Source: an uncultured Treponema sp. (lineage in GTDB: Bacteria; Spirochaetota; Spirochaetia; Treponematales; Treponemataceae). From it: a DNA stretch of 64,000 nt. Where the stretch lies: positions 62,001-126,000 of the forward strand of contig CASGBA010000001.1 in NCBI GenBank assembly GCA_949299755.1, in the 5' to 3' direction. The position numbers and the translations under genes were made by a program. Under the pieces are notes generated by a model, which searched no databases, had not been told where the DNA came from, and worked only from the letters and a program-made list of their open reading frames with translations. Positions 33,961 through 41,702 of the stretch are shown piece after piece. The first letter of the stretch is position 1. Each line of letters starts with the position of its first letter.

Positions 33961-34671
33961 TCACACCAATGCCAGGGCTGTTTCTATCATAGGATAGAGA
34001 CATTCCATTCTTTTGTCATCGGGAACAGACCTGCCGTCAACACAATTATCAGTCACAGTAAGGATAGAAAAAGCTTTCCGGCCTGCGGCTGCAGCGGTAC
34101 TGTACACAGCATAAGTTTCCATATCCTGGGCCACAGCTCCCATGGCTGCCCAAGGCTTCCAACCGTCAGGTCCAGCCGCATTGTATTCTGAAAAAAGATC
34201 GCTGGAAAAAACCATTCCTGCCGTGAATGGGATACTTTTTTCCCCGCAAACGGACACAGCTTTTAAAAACAAACCGGGATCACAGCAGGGACTATAAGTA
34301 CCGTCAAGTTTATATTGACGTGCCCAGGCAGAATCCGTACTGGCTGTCATGGCTAAAATCAGGGAACCGGGGCTTTGCCCAGCCCTGAATCCGCCACAAG
34401 TACCTATACGCACGACAGTCTGTACATTGAAAAACCTGAACCATTCGTACAGGTAAATTCCAGCGGAGGGAGATCCCATACCTGTAGCCATAACACTTAC
34501 CGGTTTACCGTTATAAGAACCGGTATAACCTGTAATTGACCTTACGTCAGTTACAAGCTTAGCCCCGGTTAAAAACTTTTCCGCCACAAGTTTTGCCCGG
34601 AGAGGATCGCCGGGGGCAAGGATAAAGGGAGCCAGTTCCCCGGGAGCGGCCCGGTTATGTGGTGTCGTCAT
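33961..34671 (-). CDS. deoD: Purine nucleoside phosphorylase, DeoD type
   Basis: 236 aa. PGDPLRAKLVAEKFL is the phosphate-site opening, RIGTCGG the central strand, DMETYAVYSTAAAAGRKA the ribose/base pocket (MExxAxY), and LTVTDNC carries the catalytic aspartate (SDH in most DeoD). It cleaves purine nucleosides to base and ribose-1-phosphate. Its ATG shares a base with the stop of the last permease gene of a nucleoside-type ABC transporter (TGATG at 34671), strong evidence that the imported ligand is a purine nucleoside. Confidence 0.9.
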   Translation of the reverse strand: MTTPHNRAAPGELAPFILAPGDPLRAKLVAEKFLTGAKLVTDVRSITGYTGSYNGKPVSVMATGMGSPSAGIYLYEWFRFFNVQTVVRIGTCGGFRAGQSPGSLILAMTASTDSAWARQYKLDGTYSPCCDPGLFLKAVSVCGEKSIPFTAGMVFSSDLFSEYNAAGPDGWKPWAAMGAVAQDMETYAVYSTAAAAGRKAFSILTVTDNCVDGRSVPDDKRMECLYPMIETALALV

Positions 34672-35576
34672 CAGGAAGCTCCTTTTTCATAGGGTTTACC
34701 GGAAGCCGCCGGCGCATAGTTCTTCCCGCTGAAAATCACAAGGGCGAACAATGTCACCGCATAAGGAAGAATATTAAACACCTCGCTGGGCATAACTCTC
34801 AAAGCCGGAACAGTGTTTGCTATAATTGAAAAAGCCTGGGCAGTACCGAAAAGCAAAGCGGCGAGGGCTACCCCGGAAGGTCTCCACCTTCCGAAAGATA
34901 CTGCGGCCAGGGCGATAAATCCCCTTCCGTTTATTGTGGTGGAAGTATACTGGATGGTTTGGGTGAGAACGCAACATCCTCCCGCAAGACCCGCCAGCAA
35001 ACCACTTACAATGACGGCAATATAACGGGTCCGTCTCACATTTATACCCACGCTGTCCGCCGCTCCCGGATGTTCACCGCAAGCCCGTAAATGCATCCCA
35101 AAGGGCAGCTTATATAATACAAACCAAGCGGCGGCGACAATAAAAAGCGCAATATAAGCGGTGGGATAGATACCTAAAGCATCGGGGCGCATACCCATAC
35201 GGAATTCACGGGTCCTGTCAGCGGCAAAAAGAATCTGGGCGGCGAATATTGTAACCCCGTCAGCCAACAGGTTAAGTCCGGTTCCGCTTATGGTTTGATC
35301 CGCATTCAAAGTAATAGCGGCCACAGCATGAATAATCGAAAACAATCCTCCTATCAAAGCCCCCAACAATAAGGAAACCCATACGGAGCCGCCGAAGCCG
35401 GACATCTCCATAAGGACATGGGCGGAAGCCGCAGTACAGGCGCCTATTCCCATTAAACCTTCCAAGGCAATATTCACCACGCCCGATTTTTCACAAATCA
35501 TTCCGCCCACAGCCGCAATTAAAATCGGGGCAACAATCATCAATACGGAAGGAATCATTCCAAGGATAACACTCAT
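34671..35576 (-). CDS. ABC transporter permease, BMP-type nucleoside transporter
   Basis: 301 aa with eight or so hydrophobic segments. The conserved ABC-2-like block GGMICEKSGVVNIALEGLMG and the loop FGMHLRACGEHPGAADSVGI identify the YufQ/NupQ (second permease) subgroup that pairs with BMP receptors. It lies second among the two permease genes; the start overlaps the upstream permease stop by 4 bases and the stop shares a base with deoD. Confidence 0.9.
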   Translation of the reverse strand: MSVILGMIPSVLMIVAPILIAAVGGMICEKSGVVNIALEGLMGIGACTAASAHVLMEMSGFGGSVWVSLLLGALIGGLFSIIHAVAAITLNADQTISGTGLNLLADGVTIFAAQILFAADRTREFRMGMRPDALGIYPTAYIALFIVAAAWFVLYKLPFGMHLRACGEHPGAADSVGINVRRTRYIAVIVSGLLAGLAGGCCVLTQTIQYTSTTINGRGFIALAAVSFGRWRPSGVALAALLFGTAQAFSIIANTVPALRVMPSEVFNILPYAVTLFALVIFSGKNYAPAASGKPYEKGAS

Positions 35577-36760
35577 CTGCCGGCCTCCTTCCCCTCTGAA
35601 TCGCTGGATCCTGAATTATTTTCCGCAACAACTTCCCTCTGAAGTCTCCGTTTATTCAACCACTGGCGGTAAATTTTCAAGCCTGAGCGCAGGGCAATGA
35701 ATACAACTATCAGCCCCTGGATGATGAAGGTTATTTCTTTGGGGATTTGCTTACTCTGCATAAGTGCCTGGGCGTTTTTCAACATTCCGAAAAGAAGACC
35801 TGCAAGGAAATTCCCGCCGGCGGTATTGTTTCCCACAAGGGCAACCGCAATTCCGTTAAAACCGTAATTATCCATGCCGGCGATAATCCTTCCGTAACTG
35901 AAAGACCCCAGGGCAACAATACTACCCGCCAAACCGGCAAAGGCACCGGATATTGCCATGGAAAGGGAAATATTCTTAACAACAGAAATTCCACTGCATC
36001 TGGCGGCTTCCCGGTTAAAACCGGTTGCACGCATACCGAAGCCCAGGTTTGTTTTTTCCATGATGAACCAGTAAACCACAACAGCAATAATCATGAGGAA
36101 AAAACCGTTGTTAAGCAGGGAAAAATTGGTGATTTTTTCAAAAAGAGGATTTTTAAGCACAGCTGTTTCCGGGAAAGAGGCTGTCCTGTAAGTGGTCGCC
36201 TCCGGAAGCTGGAGACAAATAATCCTGGAAAGATACAAGGCTATATAATTCAACATAATCGTTGAAACAACCTCGGAAACCTCGTATTTTGCCTTCAACA
36301 CGCCTACAACGCCTCCCCACAGGGCAGCGGTGACAACAGCGGCAAAGATTGCAAAAACGCAATGGAGAACAGGAACCCGGGGAGCCAGCAAAGCGGCGAC
36401 CTGTGCGGCCGTCATCCCGATAATATACTGTCCCTCGCCTCCGATATTGAACAAACCGGCCCTTGCGGCAAAAGCCATGGAAAGACCGCAAAGAATGAAT
36501 GGAACCGAATAATTCAGGGTTTCACCGATATAACGGACATTCATCCTGCCGTTGTCCACATTGTATCCGGTTAAAGACTGAAGAATAGCCTTGTACATAT
36601 TTAGAGGGTTCCGTCCCACCGCCCAGACAAGGATGGTTCCAAAGAAAAATCCCAGCAAGATAACAAGCACAGAAACAGAAGCATCAGAACCGAGGAGTCT
36701 GTCCAGCAGGGAATCCCGGCCGGAATTTCTTTTCAGCTTATTCATTTGCGCATTCATCAT
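35573..36760 (-). CDS. ABC transporter permease, BMP-type nucleoside transporter (first permease)
   Basis: 395 aa. The N-terminal part has a polar start, then hydrophobic helices with YSVPFILCGLSMAFAARAGL, FNIGGEGQYIIG and FGMRATGFNREAARCSGISV, typical of the YufP/NupP subgroup. The C-terminus is a charged tail with Ser and Glu. With the second permease it forms the membrane channel. The ATG of this gene shares a base with the stop codon of the ATPase gene (36760), and its own stop overlaps the next start by 4 bases, so translation is coupled along the operon. Confidence 0.9.
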   Translation of the reverse strand: MMNAQMNKLKRNSGRDSLLDRLLGSDASVSVLVILLGFFFGTILVWAVGRNPLNMYKAILQSLTGYNVDNGRMNVRYIGETLNYSVPFILCGLSMAFAARAGLFNIGGEGQYIIGMTAAQVAALLAPRVPVLHCVFAIFAAVVTAALWGGVVGVLKAKYEVSEVVSTIMLNYIALYLSRIICLQLPEATTYRTASFPETAVLKNPLFEKITNFSLLNNGFFLMIIAVVVYWFIMEKTNLGFGMRATGFNREAARCSGISVVKNISLSMAISGAFAGLAGSIVALGSFSYGRIIAGMDNYGFNGIAVALVGNNTAGGNFLAGLLFGMLKNAQALMQSKQIPKEITFIIQGLIVVFIALRSGLKIYRQWLNKRRLQREVVAENNSGSSDSEGKEAGR

Positions 36761-38295
36761 TAAGCACCGCCTCCTGTTTTCTTGGAACCTGCCATCATGA
36801 GACCTATTTCGTGCTCAGTAACGGAACCGCTCTTGCAGACACCAACAATCGAACCGCTGCTTATTGTGGCAATACGGTCGCACAAATTCATAATTTCATC
36901 CAGTTCAAAGGAAACCAAAAGGATTGCCCTTCCCTTGTCCCGCTCTGCCACAATACGTTTGCGTATATATTCAATGGCGCCCACATCAAGGCCACGGGTA
37001 GGTTGAGCCACAAGGAGAACCTTTGGGGAAAGACTGATTTCTCTGGCCACAATCACTTTTTGCTGGTTGCCGCCGGAAAGGTTTCCAGCATGGGTTTTCG
37101 CACCTTCACCTGCCCTGACATCAAACTGATCTATAAGTTTTGCGGCGTCTTCATCCATGGCGGTATAATTCAAAAGACCGTAAGAATTACTGTAAGGCTC
37201 TTTATAGTAATTCTTCAAAGCACAGTTTTCGCTGATTGAAAATTCGCTTACAATTCCATGCTTTTGTCTGTCCTCCGGGATGTGCCCTAAACCACATTCT
37301 ATCCTTTTCCTGATTGAATACCTGGAAATATCCTCTCCATCCAAAATAATCTGTCCGCTCTCCAGGGGTGAAAGTCCGGTTAATCCGTATAAAAGCTCTT
37401 TCTGCCCATTACCGTCCACACCGGCTATACCCACTATTTCCCCTGCATGGACATCCAGGCTGAAATCGCGTACCTTCGTATTTCCCATGGTGTCTTTTAC
37501 GGAAATGTTTTTCACTGAAAGAACAACCTTACCCGGATCAGCCGGAGCCTTTTCAATTTCAAATTTAACAGCCCTTCCAACCATCATTTCCGCCAGCTGC
37601 ATTTCCGTAACGGAAGCCACATCTATTGTGTCTATATACCTGCCCCGGCGTAAAACAGTGCATCTGTCTGCCGCAGCCTTTATTTCTTTCAGTTTATGGG
37701 TTATCAGGATTATGGTTTTTCCCTCGTTTTTAAGCCTATGGAGAATGGCCATCAACTCATCAATTTCCTGGGGAGTTAAAACCGCAGTGGGTTCATCAAA
37801 TATGATGATATTTGCATCCCTATAAAGGGTTTTCAGGATTTCCACGCGCTGCTGTTGTCCTACGGTTATGTCCTCCACCAAAGCGTCCGGATCAACGGAA
37901 AGACCGTACAAATCGGACAATTCGGCCACACGTTTTTTTGCCTGCCGTAAATCCAACATCCCGAAACGGTTTGTGGGTTCCATTCCCAACACAATATTTT
38001 CAGTGACTGTGTAATTCTGTACGAGCTTAAAGTGCTGATGAACCATTCCGATGCCTAAATCAGTCGCCACATTGGGATCCCGGATCGCGATTTCCTTTCC
38101 CCGTATGCGTATCGTGCCGGAATCCGGACTATAGGCACCGAACAGAACAGACATCAAAGTAGATTTCCCGGCACCGTTCTCCCCCAAAAGGGCATGGATT
38201 TCGCCCTCATATACCCGGAGGGTAACATTGTCATTGGCAACCACCCCCGGAAAGGTTTTAGTGATACCCAGCATTTCGATGGCATAATCAGACAC
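36760..38295 (-). CDS. Duplicated-domain ABC ATPase of the nucleoside transporter
   Basis: 511 aa with two nucleotide-binding domains, as in sugar and BMP-type importers. Domain 1 has an intact Walker A LLGENGAGKSTL, signature VGQQQRVEIL and Walker B IIIFDEPTAVLTPQ. Domain 2 has a degenerate Walker A, GVDGNGQKELL, but an intact signature LSGGNQQKVIVARE; only one ATP site should be fully active. It energises import by the two permeases downstream. The gene follows the receptor gene after a 140-base gap that holds a hairpin. Confidence 0.92.
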   Translation of the reverse strand: MSDYAIEMLGITKTFPGVVANDNVTLRVYEGEIHALLGENGAGKSTLMSVLFGAYSPDSGTIRIRGKEIAIRDPNVATDLGIGMVHQHFKLVQNYTVTENIVLGMEPTNRFGMLDLRQAKKRVAELSDLYGLSVDPDALVEDITVGQQQRVEILKTLYRDANIIIFDEPTAVLTPQEIDELMAILHRLKNEGKTIILITHKLKEIKAAADRCTVLRRGRYIDTIDVASVTEMQLAEMMVGRAVKFEIEKAPADPGKVVLSVKNISVKDTMGNTKVRDFSLDVHAGEIVGIAGVDGNGQKELLYGLTGLSPLESGQIILDGEDISRYSIRKRIECGLGHIPEDRQKHGIVSEFSISENCALKNYYKEPYSNSYGLLNYTAMDEDAAKLIDQFDVRAGEGAKTHAGNLSGGNQQKVIVAREISLSPKVLLVAQPTRGLDVGAIEYIRKRIVAERDKGRAILLVSFELDEIMNLCDRIATISSGSIVGVCKSGSVTEHEIGLMMAGSKKTGGGA

Positions 38296-38321
38296 AAAAA
38301 ACTCCTGAAAAGAGGTATTTC

Positions 38322-38367
38322 AAAAATCAGACAAACCCTCAGACGAAAGGAAGTTTGCCTGATTTTT
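38322..38367 (-). terminator. Strand-specific hairpin between receptor and ATPase genes (partial terminator)
   Basis: In the minus-strand RNA, the arms AAAAATCAGGCAAAC and GTTTGTCTGATTTTT pair over all 15 positions if one G-U pair is allowed; on the plus strand that pair is an A-C mismatch. A 16-base loop that can itself pair, and five U at the 3' arm, make it terminator-like. It sits after the receptor gene and before the ATPase gene, a place where partial termination or 3' end protection gives excess receptor. Confidence 0.7.
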
Positions 38368-38435
38368 AAACGGCCTCCGGTAGACAGGGTTTCCCCCATC
38401 TACCTGATTGCCGGATGTATTGAACAAACGGTTAC

Positions 38436-39539
38436 TTAGTCATCCAAAGCTGAAAGACCTGCGGGAACAACACCGGCCTCCAGAGCTGATTTGTATGTGT
38501 CGTAGATTTTAATGTTTCCCTTGATAATTTCGGTTTTAGCTTTTTCAACCTCAGCAATAACAGATTTTGAAAGGGAAGGATTGGCGGTTGAATAATCAAC
38601 ACCCTTATCTGCCATGGACATCTTTACAACGCCACCCTGGAAGGTACCGTTTTCAATGTCAGTAAGAGCTTTGATTGTGGAGTTTTCAACCCGTTTGATC
38701 ATGGAGGTCAAAACGGCGCTGTTTTTACCGTCATAAATACCGTCCTCGTACTGGTCACTGTCAACCCCGATAGCCCATACATTCCGTCCGGCAAGCCTGT
38801 ATTCCTTTGCCTGGGCGATGGTTCCGTTTCCTGTTCCACCGGCGGCACTGAAAATACAGTAAACGCCGTTGTCATACCAGTTTTTCGCCTGGGCCTTCGC
38901 AAGTTCCGGTTTCCCCCAGTCGTTGGCATAATAGTCTACGATTTCAGCATCCGGGAATACTGAGAGGATACCCTGGATATAACCCACTTCAAATTTGGTG
39001 ATAGTGGCACCGGGGATACCGCCGATAAAGCCGAATTTAGGATTCTTGATACCGTCTTCCTTAGCCTGAAGGGCGGCAACCAAACCAACAAGGTAGGAAC
39101 CCTGTTCTTCAGAGTAAATGAAGTCAACTACATTCGGATGGAGGACATAATCCACGTCAACAATGGCGAATTTCTGATCGGGATACTGGGGCGCAACCTG
39201 GTTGAGGGCGTCAGCGAATGTGAACCCTGTCACAACAATAAGGTCATAGCCTTCATCCGCAGCCTGGCGCAGGTTGGGGATATACATATCCTGGGTTTGG
39301 GCGGTCACAACGTCATAGTGGGAACCCCGGTGGGTTGTTTTATCAACTGTGTCACCGTAAAACTGGACGATTCCCCTCCAGGCTGCGGCGTTGAAGGACT
39401 TGTCGTCAATACCTGTCGCGTCAGTAAGAAGCCTTATTGTCGGCTTTCCTGAATCTGAAGCAGCCGCATCTTTTCCGCCGCCGGCAAAAATCATGGCCGG
39501 AATGAGGAGAGCCAAAAGTATAACAAAAATCTTTTTCAT
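38436..39539 (-). CDS. BMP family substrate-binding protein (PnrA-like nucleoside receptor)
   Basis: 367 aa. A signal peptide (residues 1-19, ending MIFA) is followed by GGGKDAAAS. There is no cysteine at the cleavage site, so unlike T. pallidum PnrA/TmpC this would not be a lipoprotein unless processed otherwise. The core has the BMP-family blocks DATGIDDKSFN (purine-contact segment), VVTGFTFADAL, FIYSEEQGSYLVG, FGFIGGIP and WAIGVDSDQ (second ligand aspartate). It captures purine nucleosides in the periplasm for the ABC transporter encoded next. TTTAGGAG lies before the ATG and a TATAAT at 39577-39572 is the likely -10. Confidence 0.9.
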   Translation of the reverse strand: MKKIFVILLALLIPAMIFAGGGKDAAASDSGKPTIRLLTDATGIDDKSFNAAAWRGIVQFYGDTVDKTTHRGSHYDVVTAQTQDMYIPNLRQAADEGYDLIVVTGFTFADALNQVAPQYPDQKFAIVDVDYVLHPNVVDFIYSEEQGSYLVGLVAALQAKEDGIKNPKFGFIGGIPGATITKFEVGYIQGILSVFPDAEIVDYYANDWGKPELAKAQAKNWYDNGVYCIFSAAGGTGNGTIAQAKEYRLAGRNVWAIGVDSDQYEDGIYDGKNSAVLTSMIKRVENSTIKALTDIENGTFQGGVVKMSMADKGVDYSTANPSLSKSVIAEVEKAKTEIIKGNIKIYDTYKSALEAGVVPAGLSALDD

Positions 39540-39667
39540 GTTATAACTCCTAAATTTGATATTTAATGTTTATTATAACACGGTTATAAATAAAAAACAT
39601 CATTTTTCTTTAAAGATATTCAGGCAAAAGTCCATAATAATTATTTGCCATATTATTTTCTATAAAG

Positions 39668-39696
39668 TTGACTTCCGCCGGATAATGATTTACCAT
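39668..39696 (+). promoter_or_regulatory. Promoter of apt
   Basis: TTGACT (39668-39673), 17 bases, TACCAT (39691-39696), 6 bases, then the apt ATG at 39703. No Shine-Dalgarno site. The same TACCAT -10 precedes the OLD-like ATPase gene. Confidence 0.5.
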
Positions 39697-39702
39697 CATT
39701 CT

Positions 39703-40248
39703 ATGAGTTCACTTGAAAGCCCTTCTTTTCCTTTGGATGATTACATCAGGAAGGTTCCTGACTTTCCCAAGCCGGGGATTTTATTTTACGACATAACAGG
39801 GATCCTTGCGGTTCCCAAGGCATTCAAATGGTGCATTGACCGTATGGAGGAACTTTACTCCGGGGAAAAAATCGATGCTATCGCGGCCGTTGAATCCCGG
39901 GGATTTGTTTTTGCCGCTCCCTTTGCGTTGAGAAAGAATATTCCGCTGATACTGGTGCGGAAAAAGGGCAAATTACCAGGGGAAGTTTATGCCTGCGCCT
40001 ATGAGCTCGAATACGGAACGACAGTTCTTGAGGTCCATAAAGCCGACGTGCCTGCCGGTGGAAGGGTTCTAATAGCCGATGACCTGATAGCCACAGGAGG
40101 CACTCTGAATGCGGCCAGAAATGTCTTGGAGCAGGGCGGCGCCCAGGTGGCCGGTTATTTCGGAATAGTGGGGTTACCCTTCCTGAATTATTCGGCGGCA
40201 TTGGGTGATATACCCGTGAAAACACTGATAGAGTACGACGGGGAATAG
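39703..40248 (+). CDS. apt: Adenine phosphoribosyltransferase
   Basis: 181 aa from ATG 39703. The family opening YIRKVPDFPKPGILFYDITG, the adenine-site loop AAVESRGFVFAAPFAL and RKKGKLPG, and the PRPP-binding motif VLIADDLIATGGT are all present. It salvages adenine to AMP with PRPP. A longer ORF to 39556 adds residues unlike any Apt and was rejected. Apt lies beside, though on the other strand from, the nucleoside transporter and DeoD, forming a purine salvage neighbourhood. Confidence 0.95.
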   Translation: MSSLESPSFPLDDYIRKVPDFPKPGILFYDITGILAVPKAFKWCIDRMEELYSGEKIDAIAAVESRGFVFAAPFALRKNIPLILVRKKGKLPGEVYACAYELEYGTTVLEVHKADVPAGGRVLIADDLIATGGTLNAARNVLEQGGAQVAGYFGIVGLPFLNYSAALGDIPVKTLIEYDGE

Positions 40249-40337
40249 GCAAAAAGCATTTCCTTCCGGATTCACCGCCGCGAATCCCCATCCCGGTTGA
40301 CATTATTGCCGTCATATGATACCTTTCAGCCATTCAT

Positions 40338-40408
40338 TCCCCGGTTGTGTAATGGTAGCACCGCAGATTCTGGTTCTGCTTGTGGGGGTTCGAATCCTCC
40401 CTGGGGAA
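40338..40408 (+). tRNA. tRNA-Gln, anticodon CUG
   Basis: Acceptor stem TCCCCGG (40338-40344) pairs with CTGGGGA (40401-40407) with one G-U. The anticodon stem-loop GCAGA-TTCTGGT-TCTGC gives anticodon CTG. T arm GGGGG-TTCGAAT-CCTCC. The CCA end is not encoded. Confidence 0.93.
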
Positions 40409-40455
40409 AACGCCATCCCGACTCTTCCGCAGGAATACCGCGGAAAACCTGACCT

Positions 40456-40527
40456 GGTCCCTTCGTCTATCGGTTAGGACAAAAGATTCTCAATCTTTAA
40501 AGACGGGTTCGATTCCCGTAGGGACCG
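40456..40527 (+). tRNA. tRNA-Glu, anticodon CUC
   Basis: Acceptor stem GGTCCCT (40456-40462) pairs with AGGGACC (40520-40526). Anticodon stem AAAGA/TCTTT encloses TTCTCAA, anticodon CTC. T arm CGGGTTCGATTCCCG. CCA is not encoded. 47 bases after tRNA-Gln, likely one transcript. Confidence 0.95.
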
Positions 40528-40645
40528 AAACCAACCATCCTGATTTTCTGAGTCACAGGACTATTCATTCCTTAAAATGATAAAACCAAGGAAACAGACC
40601 GGTCGCTGACGAGCACCGGAGAGAAGCTGACCGGACTAAAAGTTT

Positions 40646-40695
40646 GGGAGGAAAAACGCTTCCCGGCAGTCTGTATGCGCAGGCATACAGACTTT
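40646..40695. other. Two adjacent hairpins between tRNA-Glu and cheY
   Basis: GGGAGG (40646-40651) pairs with CTTCCC (40659-40664), and an 11-bp perfect stem AGTCTGTATGC (40668-40678) pairs with GCATACAGACT (40683-40693) around a 4-base loop. The region 40528-40708 has no ORF. The second hairpin probably ends the tRNA transcript, the chemotaxis operon, or both; T-tracts are poor. Confidence 0.55.
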
Positions 40696-40708
40696 ACACG
40701 GAAAGGAT

Positions 40709-41146
40709 TTATTTGCTGAGAACGGACGCTATGCGTTCCAGAACCTTTTTTCGGTCCAGGGGTTTAACAATATAGTTTTTTGCTCCCAAAAGGAGGGCTT
40801 GCTTCACCAAATCCTCTTTTCCCAGGGCGCTTATCATTACTACCCGGGCGGACTTATCAAAAGCCATGATCTTTTCAAGGGCGGCGATACCGTCCATTTT
40901 CGGCATGGTAATATCCATCGTTACCAAATCCACGCCCGGGGATATTTCTTTATATTTTTCAACCCCGTCCAAACCATCCACAGCGGTGGCCACAATTTCA
41001 TAGCCCTCACTTGTCAGAATCTGTCCGATTTGTTTTGCGACAAAGATTGAATCATCAACTATAAGAATTTTATAAGGCGTTCCGTCCGGCTTCAGACCTG
41101 CCGGCGGTCTCTCATTGATAGACGGAAAATCCTGTTTTGAAATCAT
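40709..41146 (-). CDS. cheY: Chemotaxis response regulator CheY
   Basis: 145 aa single receiver domain. The acid pair DD (residues 31-32 in ILIVDDS), phosphorylation site Asp78 in LVTMDITMPKMDG, the conserved Ser in MISALGK and the lysine in YIVKPLDRKK are all in place. Phosphorylated by CheA, it should act on the flagellar switch. An N-terminal tail of about 25 residues (with PPAGLKPDG) precedes the domain, longer than in E. coli. Last gene of the cheA-cheW/R-cheX-cheY operon, 49 bases after cheX. Confidence 0.93.
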   Translation of the reverse strand: MISKQDFPSINERPPAGLKPDGTPYKILIVDDSIFVAKQIGQILTSEGYEIVATAVDGLDGVEKYKEISPGVDLVTMDITMPKMDGIAALEKIMAFDKSARVVMISALGKEDLVKQALLLGAKNYIVKPLDRKKVLERIASVLSK

Positions 41147-41195
41147 ATTCAGCTCCTACCTTATTTCCGGTTAAAATAAATGCCTCACCGGCACA

Positions 41196-41663
41196 TTATT
41201 CCGATTTTTCCCTGATGGCGACATTAACTTCAAGGCAACCATAATTCGTTTCTATGGGAACAATGAGAGCCTCAACGTTATGATCCGAAATCTCGAGGTT
41301 TTGTCCGGAAAAAAGAGCCGGAGGGGTTAAATCAAACCGGAACCCGAGATCATACAATTTTGTTACAGCTTGAGCCGTTATCATGTTCGCCAGTTCAGTA
41401 ATAGTGGCCTTTGCCATGTCATCAAAAACCGTGAATTCCTCCCGATTCATTCTGCCGGCAATTTTAATTGCCGTAGGCATATCCATATCGAATACAACAC
41501 GGCCTGAAACATCACCTGCCAGTCCCACCAGAGCGGCTACCCCCATTGTCGGCATGGAAGTGGCTTTAAGGTAAAGTTCCCCCCTGCGCACTTCATCATC
41601 CAGAACTTCTTTCAAAATGCTGTATGCAGCCTCCACGAAAGGGTTGATATACTCTACACGCAT
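41196..41663 (-). CDS. cheX: CheX, CheY-phosphate phosphatase
   Basis: 155 aa. The family pattern is clear: the N-terminal INPFVEAAYSILKEVL helix, central AALVGLAGDVSGRVVFDM, and the catalytic helix with ATITELANMITAQAV, in which the E..N pair (ELAN) acts on CheY-P. Spirochaetes use CheX where enteric bacteria use CheZ. It lies between cheW/R and cheY in the same operon. Confidence 0.93.
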   Translation of the reverse strand: MRVEYINPFVEAAYSILKEVLDDEVRRGELYLKATSMPTMGVAALVGLAGDVSGRVVFDMDMPTAIKIAGRMNREEFTVFDDMAKATITELANMITAQAVTKLYDLGFRFDLTPPALFSGQNLEISDHNVEALIVPIETNYGCLEVNVAIREKSE

Positions 41664-41702
41664 CGTTTACTCCTTTTACCCACGTGATTATTCACTAACC
41701 CG

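Noticed and set aside
39556-39702. N-terminal extension of Apt
   Set aside because: AT-rich stretch unlike Apt; the promoter for apt lies inside it.
40646-40695. Riboswitch before the chemotaxis genes
   Set aside because: The hairpins lie downstream of cheY, not upstream of the operon, and match no known aptamer core.
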